Origin: Micromonospora sp. H61
Lineage (GTDB): Bacteria > Actinomycetota > Actinomycetes > Mycobacteriales > Micromonosporaceae
Assembly (NCBI RefSeq): GCF_018070325.1
Contig: NZ_JAGPXY010000003.1
Coordinates: 62,001-126,000, forward strand
Direction of reading: 5' to 3'
Length of the DNA: 64,000 nt
The notes beneath the pieces were generated by a model. That model was given only the letters and a program-made list of their open reading frames with translations, had not been told where the DNA came from and searched no databases. The translations under genes and the position numbers were made by a program. Shown piece by piece: positions 36,268-44,701 of this stretch (its first letter is position 1; each line of letters begins with the position of its first letter).

Positions 36268-37299
36268 GTGCACGTTGTGGTGACCGGAGCCGCCGGCATG
36301 TTGGGCACCGCGCTGTTGGCGCGCCCCTGGCCGGGAGTGACATGGACCGGAGTGGACATCCGTCCACTCGCGCCTCGGGTGCGAGAGCGGGCGACCTTCG
36401 TCCGCGCCGACGTCCGGGACGTCGAAGCGATGACCCGCGCCTTCCGCTCCGCCGACGTGGTCATCCATTCCGCCGCCGCGTTGCCCAGCCACCGGGCGGC
36501 GGAGATCCGATCGGTGGACGTGGACGGCACCGGTTCGGCGCTGGCCGCGGCGCGGCGGGCCGGTGTGGACCGGTTCGTGCACATCTCGTCCACCGCCGTC
36601 TACGGACTGCCCCGGGACTGCCCCACGCCGGAGGACTACCCGTGTGAACCGGTGGACCCCTACTCGGCCGCGAAGCTCGGCGCCGAGACCGCCGTGCTCC
36701 GGCAACGCTCACGGGGCCTCTGCGCCCCGATCCTGCGGCCCAAGACCTTCCTCGGCGAGGAGCGGCTCGGTCTCTTCGCCATGCTCTTCGAGTGGGCCGA
36801 GGAGGGCCGGCACTTCCCGCTGATCGGCGGCGGCGAGGTCGCCACCCAGATGCTCGACGTCGAGGACCTCTGCGCGGCGATTCAGCTGATCTGCGAGGCG
36901 CCCGACGACAGGGCCAACGACACGTTCAACATCGGCGCGCGCGAGTTCCGCACGCTACGGGAGGACTTCCAGGCGGTCCTGGACGCCGCCGGCCACGGCA
37001 GGCGGGTCCTGGCCATGCCGGTGGGGCCCGCCGTCGCCGCGCTGCGCGTGCTCGCCGCGACGCGCCTCTCTCCGGTCTACAAACGACTCGTACACAAGCT
37101 CACCCGAGACTCGTACGTCTCGATCGACCGGGCGACCCAGCGGCTCGGGTTCAATCCGCGGTTCAGCAACGAACAGGCGTTGTTGAAGACGTACTCGTGG
37201 TGGCGGGCGAACGCCGCCGGGGCGCGACGCAGCGCCGGACGTACCCACCGCGACCCCTGGAAGCAGGGCGCCCTTCGCCTGGCGAAGGCGCTGTTCTGA
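36268..37299 (+). CDS. NAD-dependent sugar epimerase/dehydratase
   Basis: A 343-aa extended SDR. The NAD site is VVTGAAGMLGTALL, the active site DPYSAAKLGAE (Y-x3-K) and the ISSTAVYG segment is standard. GTG 36268 follows GGGAGG at 5 bases; a GTG at 36262 is too close. It acts on an NDP-sugar or a polyprenyl-linked sugar; beside the UbiA gene it may epimerise a pentose or hexose used in the island's glycan. Confidence 0.9.
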   Translation: MHVVVTGAAGMLGTALLARPWPGVTWTGVDIRPLAPRVRERATFVRADVRDVEAMTRAFRSADVVIHSAAALPSHRAAEIRSVDVDGTGSALAAARRAGVDRFVHISSTAVYGLPRDCPTPEDYPCEPVDPYSAAKLGAETAVLRQRSRGLCAPILRPKTFLGEERLGLFAMLFEWAEEGRHFPLIGGGEVATQMLDVEDLCAAIQLICEAPDDRANDTFNIGAREFRTLREDFQAVLDAAGHGRRVLAMPVGPAVAALRVLAATRLSPVYKRLVHKLTRDSYVSIDRATQRLGFNPRFSNEQALLKTYSWWRANAAGARRSAGRTHRDPWKQGALRLAKALF

Positions 37300-37327
37300 C
37301 ACTCCACGGAGCAAGGAGAGGTCCGCC

Positions 37328-38317
37328 ATGAATCACGCCCTGGAAGTCCCGAACCCCACCTCGTCGGACCTGCCCCTGGTCTCCGTCGACCCGGCCGTCG
37401 CCGTGCAGGCGCTGAAACCGCTGGCCCGCGTCACCGGACTGTTCGTCCTGCTGCGGTCCCGTCAGTGGGTCAAGGGCGGCCTGGTGCTGGCGGCGCCGCT
37501 GGTGGCGGCCCCCGGCGCCGCGGTGACCCATATCGTGCCGCTGCTCGGCACGCTGCTGAGCTTCCTGGCCGCCGCCTCGGCCGTGTACGTCTTCAACGAC
37601 CTGAGAGACCGGGAGCGCGACCGGCTACACCCGGTCAAACGAAACCGTCCGCTGGCGAGTGGGCGGGTGAGTACGACCGCCGCGGTCATCCTCCTCGTCG
37701 GCCTGCTCGCCGGCACCGCCGCCCTGGCCACCCTGCTACCCGCCCTGACCGGCGTCGTCGTCGCCGGCTATCTCGCCCTCAACCTCTGGTACTGCCTGGC
37801 GCTCAAGCACCAGCCCCTGGTCGACGTGTCGGTCGTCTCCATCGGCTTCGTCCTGCGGGTGCTGGCCGGCACCGTCGCCGTCGGCGCGGCCGTTCATCCG
37901 GCGCTGCTGATCGGGGTCTACTGCGCGTGCCTCGCGCTCTCCCTCGGCAAGCGACGCCACGAACTCGCCGCCCTGTCGGCCGCGGGCGGCGAGGCCGGCG
38001 ATCACCGGCCGGCGCTGCGCGCGTACTCGGTCCACTTCCTGGACCAGGTCGTGGTGGTGAACCTGGTGGCGGCGCTGATCGGCTACGTCGGCTTCGTCTG
38101 GACCCAGACACCGCCGTACGGGCCGGTCACCGCGGGGCTGACCTTTCCGTTCGCCGCGTTCGCGGTACACCGCTACCTGCAGATGATCACCATGGGTGGA
38201 TCCGGTGGTGATCCGGTCGAGGACCTCGTCCGGGACCGCGCGATGCTGGTCAATCTCGGCCTCTGGGCCGCGGTGCTGGCGCAGGCGATGGTGGCCAGCG
38301 CCTGGCCCGTCTGGTAA
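37328..38317 (+). CDS. ubiA: UbiA-family prenyltransferase resembling decaprenyl-phosphate phosphoribosyltransferase
   Basis: A 329-aa protein with about nine membrane helices. The first Asp-rich motif is NDLRDRERDRLHPVKRNRPL and the second region is DVSVVSIGFVLRVLAGTVA. Both resemble the mycobacterial enzyme that couples PRPP with decaprenyl phosphate, the first committed step to decaprenyl-phospho-arabinose. Mg binding is by the Asp motifs. The next step enzymes (DprE1/DprE2) are not in the island. It follows the epimerase by 28 bp. Confidence 0.85.
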   Translation: MNHALEVPNPTSSDLPLVSVDPAVAVQALKPLARVTGLFVLLRSRQWVKGGLVLAAPLVAAPGAAVTHIVPLLGTLLSFLAAASAVYVFNDLRDRERDRLHPVKRNRPLASGRVSTTAAVILLVGLLAGTAALATLLPALTGVVVAGYLALNLWYCLALKHQPLVDVSVVSIGFVLRVLAGTVAVGAAVHPALLIGVYCACLALSLGKRRHELAALSAAGGEAGDHRPALRAYSVHFLDQVVVVNLVAALIGYVGFVWTQTPPYGPVTAGLTFPFAAFAVHRYLQMITMGGSGGDPVEDLVRDRAMLVNLGLWAAVLAQAMVASAWPVW

Positions 38318-38343
38318 CCGATCGACACCCCTTGGAGATGCCC

Positions 38344-39492
38344 GTGAGCAGCAAAGACTCCTACGAATACGACCTCTGCGTCGCGGTCAACTACTACTCG
38401 CCCTACGTCAGCGGGCTGACCGAGGTGGCCCGGGTGCTCGCCGAGGGCCTCGCCGGGCGGGGCTGGCGGGTGGCGGTGGTCGCCGTCCGGCACGATCCGG
38501 CGCTTCCGCTGAGGGAGATCCGCAACGGCGTCGACGTCTACCGCAGCCCGGTGGTCGCCTCGGTCGGCCGTGGCCCGGTCAGTCCCGGCTTCCCGTCGCT
38601 GGTGCGCCGGGTCGCCCGGCGTTCGCGGGTGGTCAACCTGCACCTGCCGATGCTGGAGGGAGCGCTGATCACCGCCCTGCCGCTGCGGGTGCCGGTGGTG
38701 ACGACGTACCACATCGACCTCTGGCTGCCGCCCACCCTGGTGACCCGGGCGGCGATGGCCGCGGTACGGGTGTCGTCGCGGGTCACGCTGCGCCGCTCGG
38801 ACGCCGTCGTCGTCAACAGCGACGACCAGGCGCAGTACTCGGAGCTCTGGTCGATCCTGCGGTCCAGCCAGCGGTCCGCGATCCCGGCGCCCTGCCTCGA
38901 CCGGCGCGGCGGGGAGGCCGCATACCGGGAGACCGGCGGCCCGCATATCGGCTTCCTCGGCCGGATCGTGCCGGACAAGGGTCTGGACTACCTGGTCGCC
39001 GCGTTCGCCGAGATCCCGGATCGTGAGGCGCGGCTGCTGATCGGCGGCGACTATCTGACCGTCGAGGGCGGTAGCGTGATCGCCCGGATCCGGGCGGCCG
39101 CCGAACGGGATCCCCGGATCCGGATCCTCGGGCTGCTCCGCGGCCGGCAGATCAGTGATTTCTACGCGTCCATCGACGCCTTCGCCCTGCCCTCAGTCGC
39201 CGAGTCCTTCGGTATCGCGCAGGCTGAGGCGATGATGTGCGGTATCCCGTCGGTCACCACCGACCTGCCCGGCGGCCGGTATCCGGTCCTGGCAACCGGG
39301 ATGGGGAGGGTCGTCCAGCCGCGGGACCCGGCCGGACTGCGCGTGGCCCTGCTGGACGTGCTCGGCTGGGCCGCCGACACCCGACGCGAGGGTGCCAAGC
39401 GGGCCCTTGAGGAGTTCAGTGTGGACGGATGTCTGGACCGGTACGCGGCGCTGTTCCGGGTCCACGGGGCGCGAGCCGGCGCATTGATGTGA
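38344..39492 (+). CDS. GT4-family glycosyltransferase (second of two paralogues)
   Basis: A 382-aa GT-B enzyme. GTG 38344 has GGAG at 6 bases; ATG 38338 directly touches GGAG and is less likely. Motifs: YYSPYVSGLTEVARVLAEGL, GFLGRIVPDKGLDYLVAAF and SFGIAQAEAMMCGIPSVT. Near-identical layout to the GT4 at 29154 shows duplication; the two may add successive or alternative sugars. Confidence 0.9.
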   Translation: MSSKDSYEYDLCVAVNYYSPYVSGLTEVARVLAEGLAGRGWRVAVVAVRHDPALPLREIRNGVDVYRSPVVASVGRGPVSPGFPSLVRRVARRSRVVNLHLPMLEGALITALPLRVPVVTTYHIDLWLPPTLVTRAAMAAVRVSSRVTLRRSDAVVVNSDDQAQYSELWSILRSSQRSAIPAPCLDRRGGEAAYRETGGPHIGFLGRIVPDKGLDYLVAAFAEIPDREARLLIGGDYLTVEGGSVIARIRAAAERDPRIRILGLLRGRQISDFYASIDAFALPSVAESFGIAQAEAMMCGIPSVTTDLPGGRYPVLATGMGRVVQPRDPAGLRVALLDVLGWAADTRREGAKRALEEFSVDGCLDRYAALFRVHGARAGALM

Positions 39493-39543
39493 GTGCTCAT
39501 CCGGTCAGTAGGATGGCGGCAACGTTCCGTCACGGAGGTGCAG

Positions 39544-40506
39544 ATGCATAGCAGGGATTTCGGTCGTCTCGGCACTGTCAGCGCGCTCACCCTGGGCGGT
39601 GGCGGGATCGGCGGTGTCTGGGGGGCGACCGACCGCGCCGAGGCGGTGGCGACCGTGCGGGCGGCGGTCGACGGTGGCATCACGATGCTCGACCTGGCCC
39701 CGACCTACGGTGACGGCTACGCGGCCGAGAACGTCGCCGGTGCCGCCCTGCGCGCCATTCCGGCCTCGGACGTCCTCGTCACCAGTAAGATCGAATTGCC
39801 CGAGCAGGATGGTGGTGATCTCCCGGAGAAGATGATCCGCAGCCTGCACGCCACCCTGAAGCGTCTCGGCCGCGAGCAACTGGATCTCTTCCTGCTCCAC
39901 TCCCAACTACACCCGCGTGGCTGGACCGGTCCCACTCCCCGGACTCTCGGTTGGGACCTGTACCGCGACCAGGTGGTGCCGACCTTCGAACGGCTGCGGG
40001 ACGAGGGCAAGATCCGGGCCTGGGGGTTGACCGGTGTAGGCCACCCGCAGACCGTGATCGACGCCATGCACCAGCAACCGCGCCCGGATGCGGTCCAGGC
40101 GGTGGTGAACGCCCTTGACCTCAGTGGCGACATGTGGCTGCTCGGCGCGTCGGCCGCGCCTCGGAATGACGAGATCCGCCGAGCCGCGGTCGACGACGGC
40201 GTCTGCGTGATCGCGATCCGTGCCGTGGCGGCGGGAGCGCTCACTGGGGAGATCGACCGGTCCGTGGCGGACGACGCCCCGGTCGCGGTCGACTTCGCCC
40301 GGGCGGAGCGGTTCCGCGCGCTCGCCGCCGAGTTCGGCGAGTCGCCCGCCTCGTTGGCCCACCGGTCCGCGCTGAGCGTCCCGGGCGTGGCGACCGTGGT
40401 GCTCGGCGTGAAGAACCGCACCGAGTTGGCCGAGTGCCTCGCCGCCGAGGCCCGTGGGCCGCTGACCGAGGTCGAACGGAAGGCACTCCTCGACCTGCGG
40501 AGCTGA
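39544..40506 (+). CDS. Aldo/keto reductase
   Basis: A 320-aa AKR. Catalytic Asp, Tyr, Lys and His are in LDLAPTYGDG, VTSKIELPE and LFLLHSQ. ATG 39544 follows GGAGGTGCAG. The Tyr and Lys positions are intact, so NADPH-dependent reduction of a carbonyl (perhaps a keto-sugar) is expected. It is the last gene before the right tRNA-Lys copy. Confidence 0.88.
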   Translation: MHSRDFGRLGTVSALTLGGGGIGGVWGATDRAEAVATVRAAVDGGITMLDLAPTYGDGYAAENVAGAALRAIPASDVLVTSKIELPEQDGGDLPEKMIRSLHATLKRLGREQLDLFLLHSQLHPRGWTGPTPRTLGWDLYRDQVVPTFERLRDEGKIRAWGLTGVGHPQTVIDAMHQQPRPDAVQAVVNALDLSGDMWLLGASAAPRNDEIRRAAVDDGVCVIAIRAVAAGALTGEIDRSVADDAPVAVDFARAERFRALAAEFGESPASLAHRSALSVPGVATVVLGVKNRTELAECLAAEARGPLTEVERKALLDLRS

Positions 40507-40649
40507 GCGGACGGTGGGCCGGAGCGACGCGTGATGCTCCCGAGGCGGCCCCGGCCCGCCATCGTGCCGAGCCGGGAAACATATCGGACCGATGCACGTC
40601 GGGGGTAGCCCCGGTCGTCGAGGGGTGGGGGCGAACCAGTACGGTCCTC

Positions 40650-40738
40650 CCGTTGCCGACGAGCGCCGCTAGCTCAACTGGCAGAGCAGCGGACTCTTAA
40701 TCCGCGGGTTCGGGGTTCGAGTCCCTGGCGGCGCACCA
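40650..40738. repeat. Right copy of the 89-bp direct repeat
   Basis: Identical to 16590-16678. Upstream of this copy I see only a weak TACGGT and no -35, unlike the left copy. Confidence 0.9.
40663..40738 (+). tRNA. tRNA-Lys (anticodon CTT), right copy
   Basis: Sequence identical to the tRNA-Lys at 16603, including encoded CCA. It has its own strong terminator just downstream. Confidence 0.95.
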
Positions 40739-40747
40739 GCGATACCC

Positions 40748-40777
40748 AGGGGACATAGCTAACTAGCTATGTCCCCT
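40748..40777 (+). terminator. Terminator of the right tRNA-Lys
   Basis: A 13-bp stem (AGGGGACATAGCT) with a 4-nt loop; flanking ACCC/GGGT extends it. Confidence 0.8.
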
Positions 40778-40843
40778 TGGGTCATGCGTGGGGCGCGGGT
40801 GGGGATCCCCTGCTGCCCCACGTCATCCGGATCGAATCCCAGC

Positions 40844-42262
40844 TCAGACCTGCGGAAGGCCGCCGGTCTGGGGGTCGGCGGGTGCGGCGTCGAGGACGAG
40901 CAGGCTCACGGGTGCGGCGAGTAGGCCGCCGGAGATGCCGGTGGCCAGGCCCCGGCCGGAGGCATGGGCGGCCGGTGCCGGCCCGCAGCAGCTGTCGGCG
41001 TTGGCGGACTCGTCCGGGTTGCTGTTGCACACCCCGGTCTCGGGTAGGTCGAGTTGGACGTCGCGGGCGGCGGCCCAGTCGCCGGCGAGGGCGGCGACGA
41101 CGGAGCGGACCTGCTCGTAGCCGGTGGCCATGAGGAAGGTCGGCGCTCGCCCGTAGGACTTCATCCCGACGGCGTAGTAGCCCGACTCGGGGTGGGTGAG
41201 CTCGGTGACGCCGTGCGGGGGCACGGTGCCGCAGGAGTGCTCGTTGGGGTCGATCAGCGGGGCCAGGGCGCGGGTGGCGCCCATGACCGGGTCAAGGTCG
41301 AGGCGCAGTTCGGCGGCGATGGAGTGGTCGGGGCGGAAGCCGGTGGCCGCGACGATGCGGTCCACTGTGGTCTGCTCTTCGCCGCCGTCGGCGTGGCGCA
41401 CGACCACGTTGACCCGACCGTCGGTGGGGGTGAGGGCGTGCACGGCGAACCCGGTGAGCAGGCGGATCTGGCCGGCGTCGACGTGCGCGCGTAGCCGGGA
41501 GCCGAGCGCGCCGCGGGCGGGCAGGGCGTCGGCGTCGCCGCCGCCGTAGGTGCGTGCCGGTGAGCTGGTGCGGATCGCCCAGGTCACCTCGGTGCCCGGG
41601 GCGGATTCGGCCAACTCGGCGAGGGAGAGCAGGGTGTTGGCGGCGGAGTGGCCGGCGCCGACGACGAGGGTGTGCCGGCCGGCGAAGCGGTCCCGGTCGA
41701 CGCCGAGGACGTCGGGCAGGGCGTGCTCGAGGTGCGCTGCGACGGCGGTCTCACCTCGGGCGGGCAGTCCGGAGGAGCCGAGGACGTTCGGGGTGCCCCA
41801 GGTGCCGGAGGCGTCGATGACCGTGCGGGCGAGCACCTCCTGGCCGTCGGTGAGGCGGATCAGGAACGGCGTGCTGTCGCGGCCGACGGTGCGTAGGCGG
41901 TCGAGGCCGAGGCGGCTGATCGCCTCGACGCGGGCGCCGTAGCGCAGGTGCGGCTTGAGCTGCGGCACCATCGCCAGGGGTTGGAGGTAGTCGTCGGCCA
42001 ACTCGGCGCCGGTGGGCAGGGCTTCCAGGTCGGGGGCGACCCACCCGGCCTCGTCGAGCAGGCGGCGGGCGGCGGGGTCGATGTTGTACCGCCAGGGAGA
42101 GAAGACCCGGACGTGGCCCCACTGCCGCACCGCGGCGGCGGGGGTGTCACCGGCTTCCAGGACCAGGAACGGTAGGTCACGCTCGTGCAGGTGCGCGGCG
42201 GCGGCCAAGCCGACCGGTCCGGCGCCGATCACCACGACGGGCAGATCGTTCAGGGTGCTCAT
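40844..42262 (-). CDS. ArsO-like FAD/NAD(P)-binding flavoprotein monooxygenase
   Basis: A 472-aa protein. It has the FAD site VVVIGAGPVGLAAAAHL, an NADP site LVVGAGHSAANTLLSL and the ATGFRPDHS motif, as in flavin monooxygenases found in ars operons (ArsO). The last 40 residues are unusual: a tail with CNSNPDESANADSCCGPAP, i.e. an S-C-C-G element also repeated in the small peptide at 44419. Start 42262 follows AGAGGAG. Oxidation of an organoarsenical or thiol compound is inferred only from context. Confidence 0.82.
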   Translation of the reverse strand: MSTLNDLPVVVIGAGPVGLAAAAHLHERDLPFLVLEAGDTPAAAVRQWGHVRVFSPWRYNIDPAARRLLDEAGWVAPDLEALPTGAELADDYLQPLAMVPQLKPHLRYGARVEAISRLGLDRLRTVGRDSTPFLIRLTDGQEVLARTVIDASGTWGTPNVLGSSGLPARGETAVAAHLEHALPDVLGVDRDRFAGRHTLVVGAGHSAANTLLSLAELAESAPGTEVTWAIRTSSPARTYGGGDADALPARGALGSRLRAHVDAGQIRLLTGFAVHALTPTDGRVNVVVRHADGGEEQTTVDRIVAATGFRPDHSIAAELRLDLDPVMGATRALAPLIDPNEHSCGTVPPHGVTELTHPESGYYAVGMKSYGRAPTFLMATGYEQVRSVVAALAGDWAAARDVQLDLPETGVCNSNPDESANADSCCGPAPAAHASGRGLATGISGGLLAAPVSLLVLDAAPADPQTGGLPQV

Positions 42263-42276
42263 CAGCTATCTCCTCT

Positions 42277-42298
42277 GTGTCGAGAATTGTCGAATCAA
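42277..42298 (-). promoter_or_regulatory. Candidate ArsR site upstream of arsO-like gene
   Basis: gtgtcgagaattgtcgaatc forms an imperfect dyad. It shares TCGAATCA with the divergent ars promoter at 44889. Confidence 0.4.
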
Positions 42299-42337
42299 GC
42301 AGGTGGACAGCAGCCGTGCGTCGGGGCCGAGGGTTGG

Positions 42338-42829
42338 TCAGGTGATGACGGGGCTGCGGCGCTCCAGCAGGATCACGTCGCGCCACCGGCCGTGGTGGCG
42401 GGCGACCCGCTCGCGTACGCCGATGACCCGGAAACCGGCGCGCTGATGCAGGCGGAGGCTGGCGGTGTTCTCGCCGAAGACACCCGACTGGATGGTCCAG
42501 ACGCCGGCTGCTTCGGTGGAGGCGATCAGGGCGTCCAGCAGGAGGCGGGCGACGCCGCGGCCTCGGGCGGCGGGGTCGACGTAGACGGAGTGCTCGACCA
42601 CGCCGGCGTAGACCGCGCGGGTTGAGGTGGGCGAGACGGCGACCCACCCGATCACCGTGCGGTCGACGGCGACGAGGCGGTGCTCGGGCAGTTTGCCGGC
42701 GTCAAACTGCGCCCAGGTCGGTGCCGTGGTCTCGAAGCTGGCGTCGCCGCCGTCGAGGCCGGCCTGGTAGATGGCGAGCACCCGGGCGGCGTCGTCGGCC
42801 GTCATGGGGCGAACGGTGATGTCGACCAT
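42338..42829 (-). CDS. GNAT-family N-acetyltransferase, ArsN-like
   Basis: A 163-aa protein from ATG 42829, which overlaps the ArsR stop (ATGA). GNAT loop: VYVDPAARGRGVARLLLDAL, then FGENTASLRLHQRAGFRVIG, a pattern of phosphinothricin/methionine sulfoximine acetyltransferases. The ArsN1 arsinothricin-acetylating enzymes are in this family, so arsenical detoxification is plausible here. Confidence 0.85.
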   Translation of the reverse strand: MVDITVRPMTADDAARVLAIYQAGLDGGDASFETTAPTWAQFDAGKLPEHRLVAVDRTVIGWVAVSPTSTRAVYAGVVEHSVYVDPAARGRGVARLLLDALIASTEAAGVWTIQSGVFGENTASLRLHQRAGFRVIGVRERVARHHGRWRDVILLERRSPVIT

Positions 42830-43179
42830 CAGCACGCTCCGTTCGGGTGGGGGGCAGGTCGGCCCATGACGACGTCGGCGGCGGAGGGGAGGCAGTCGAC
42901 GCAGGCGTCGTTGGTCCGGTAGTGCCGGGCGGTGCCGACCGCCTCGACGAGGACGAACCGCACGTCGGTGAGGATCTTCAGATGTTGGGAGACGGTGGAC
43001 TGGGCCAGGCCGACGGCGGCGACGATCTCGCCGACGCTCATCGGTCGGGCGTGACGGGCGAGGTACTCGACGATCTGAACCCGGGTCGGGTCCGCGAGGG
43101 CCCGGAACCACGACGCGTACTGCTGCGCGGTGCTCCGGTCGAGCAACTCGTCCACGACTTCACCTCTTCTATCGTTCAT
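42829..43179 (-). CDS. arsR: ArsR-family repressor
   Basis: A 116-aa winged-helix regulator: RALADPTRVQIVEYLARH, then SVGEIVAAVGLAQSTVSQHL. Two Cys near the C-terminus (NDACVDCLPSA, plus C116) could sense arsenite or antimonite. The start overlaps the end of the upstream M28 gene by 11 bp. A 22-bp palindrome covers its start codon. Confidence 0.88.
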   Translation of the reverse strand: MNDRRGEVVDELLDRSTAQQYASWFRALADPTRVQIVEYLARHARPMSVGEIVAAVGLAQSTVSQHLKILTDVRFVLVEAVGTARHYRTNDACVDCLPSAADVVMGRPAPHPNGAC

Positions 43180-44422
43180 CGCCGATCGGCGATGAAACTG
43201 TAGCGGGTGCGGAGGCGGCCAGGCCGACGGTGGCGACAACGAGGCGGGCGATCGCGTCGAGGGTGTGCGGGTTGACGCGGTCCGGGGTGTCGGCGGGGCT
43301 GTGGTAGCCGGCCATGCCGGCGCCGATGCCCACCGCCGCGAGCCCCGCGGCGGCGTAGCGGCGGTTGTCGGAGGCGACCGGCCCGGCGGCGAGCGGAAGG
43401 CCGGTGTGCCGCCCGGCCTGATCGAGCAGCGCGAGCAGCGCGTGGGCCGGCCCGCCAGCCTCGACCGCGGCGGCCCGGTCGAGCAGCCCGGCACCGTCGA
43501 CGTTGATGACCAGCGGCCGAATGTCGCCCGCCTGCAACTGCTGGCTGTGGTGGGCCGAGCCCAGCGCACCAACCTCCTCGGCGTCGAGCAACGCGACCGC
43601 CACCGCGACCCCCGCAGGGCGGGCGGCGGCAAGGATTCGGGCGGCTTCCAGCACCACCGCGACGCCGCTGGCGTTGTCCGACGCGCCGGGTTGACGCAGG
43701 CCGGGATGGTCGCCGACGCCGTCGTAGTGCGCGGTCAGCAACACCTCGGTCCCGCCCGGCGCAACCGCCGGGAACCTTGCGTGGATGTTGGCGCCGGTAA
43801 CGTCGCGGCGGCGCAGCGGGGTGTTCGCGCTCCACCAACCCGCACCGGTGGCGGCGGCCAGGACGGAGCGGTGGGTGCCCGCGTCGAGGGTCAGCATGGG
43901 CAACGGGCCCGGGTCCGGGCCGGCGAGGACGGTGTACTGCCAGCCGCCGGCGTCGACAGCCCGGCTCACCAGCAGACCCGCGGCGCCCGAGGCGTCGCGG
44001 GCGGCGTCGAGAGGGTTCCCGCCCGCGGGCACCACCAGCCACCGGCCGGTCGGGTCCCCGCTGCCGGTCACACCCAACGGGCCACGCCTGACCTCAGAGG
44101 TGTCGGCCGAGGCGGAGTGGACCGCGACCTCGCGGCCGAACGTCAGCCGCGTCGAGGTGTCGCCGTCGCCCCAGACGACGGTCGGCGCCGCGTACAGCTC
44201 GGGCACGTTGCGGACCCGGAAGTCGTCGGTGTCGACCGCCGCGCCGAGGTCGGCGAGGTGCGCGACGAGCCAGGCGCGGGCGGCGGCGCCGCCGGCCGTG
44301 CCGACCCGCCGGCCGGTGAATTCAGCCGAGGCGAGAGCGGAGATCGTGGCGGCCATCCGCTCGGCCGAGACCAGGCGAAGTGTCGCGTCGAGGTGGGCGA
44401 CCGATCCCGATCCGGCGGTCAT
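43169..44422 (-). CDS. M28-family metallopeptidase
   Basis: A 417-aa cytosolic protein without signal peptide. Zinc ligands lie in LTAHYDGVGDHPG, GASDNASGVAVVLE and LLDAEEVGALG, matching the two-zinc aminopeptidase family. Its ATG 44422 overlaps the stop of the Cys-rich peptide gene (ATGA). Peptidases are not a standard ars component; translational coupling to a Cys-pair peptide suggests it trims that peptide or a conjugate. Confidence 0.82.
   Translation of the reverse strand: MTAGSGSVAHLDATLRLVSAERMAATISALASAEFTGRRVGTAGGAAARAWLVAHLADLGAAVDTDDFRVRNVPELYAAPTVVWGDGDTSTRLTFGREVAVHSASADTSEVRRGPLGVTGSGDPTGRWLVVPAGGNPLDAARDASGAAGLLVSRAVDAGGWQYTVLAGPDPGPLPMLTLDAGTHRSVLAAATGAGWWSANTPLRRRDVTGANIHARFPAVAPGGTEVLLTAHYDGVGDHPGLRQPGASDNASGVAVVLEAARILAAARPAGVAVAVALLDAEEVGALGSAHHSQQLQAGDIRPLVINVDGAGLLDRAAAVEAGGPAHALLALLDQAGRHTGLPLAAGPVASDNRRYAAAGLAAVGIGAGMAGYHSPADTPDRVNPHTLDAIARLVVATVGLAASAPATVSSPIGDER
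43175..43196. promoter_or_regulatory. 22-bp perfect palindrome over the arsR start codon
   Basis: TTCATCGCCGA is followed directly by its complement. It resembles ArsR-family dyads (TTCATC...GATGAA) and would let the repressor control an internal promoter or bind within the operon. Confidence 0.5.
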
Positions 44423-44679
44423 CCGCAGCACCCATGACCCGTCGTGACGGCTTCGGTCTTCGCCTCGGTGCCGCAGCAGGAGCCGGCCGCTTCGGCGGCC
44501 TGCTGGCTGCCGCAGCACGGTCCCGCCGTCGGCGATTGCCCGGCGGGCGGGAGGACCGAGCCGACCGCCTGCGCGGGGCTGCCGCAGCAGGAACCGGAGC
44601 CCGTCACGGCCAGGGCAGCCCCCGGATCACCGGCGAACCCGTCTCCCGTCGCGGGGTTGGTCTGGGTGTTCTCGCTCAT
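44419..44679 (-). CDS. Small Cys-pair peptide with four CCG motifs
   Basis: An 86-aa acidic, Ala/Gly-rich protein. It has four vicinal cysteine pairs (SCCGSP, PCCGSQ, SCCGTE and a C-terminal GCCG) spaced by 18-24 residues. Vicinal Cys pairs bind As(III)/Sb(III) with high affinity, as in ArsD. The ArsO-like protein carries the same SCCG in its tail. ATG 44679 has AAAGG upstream. It is coupled to the M28 peptidase. A metalloid-binding carrier or storage peptide is inferred. Confidence 0.75.
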   Translation of the reverse strand: MSENTQTNPATGDGFAGDPGAALAVTGSGSCCGSPAQAVGSVLPPAGQSPTAGPCCGSQQAAEAAGSCCGTEAKTEAVTTGHGCCG

Positions 44680-44701
44680 CACACAACCTTTCGATCAGGG
44701 G

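Noticed and set aside
16679..40649. Integrase or conjugation genes inside the tRNA-flanked island
   Set aside because: None found; only the transposase remnant, so a live integrative element is not supported.
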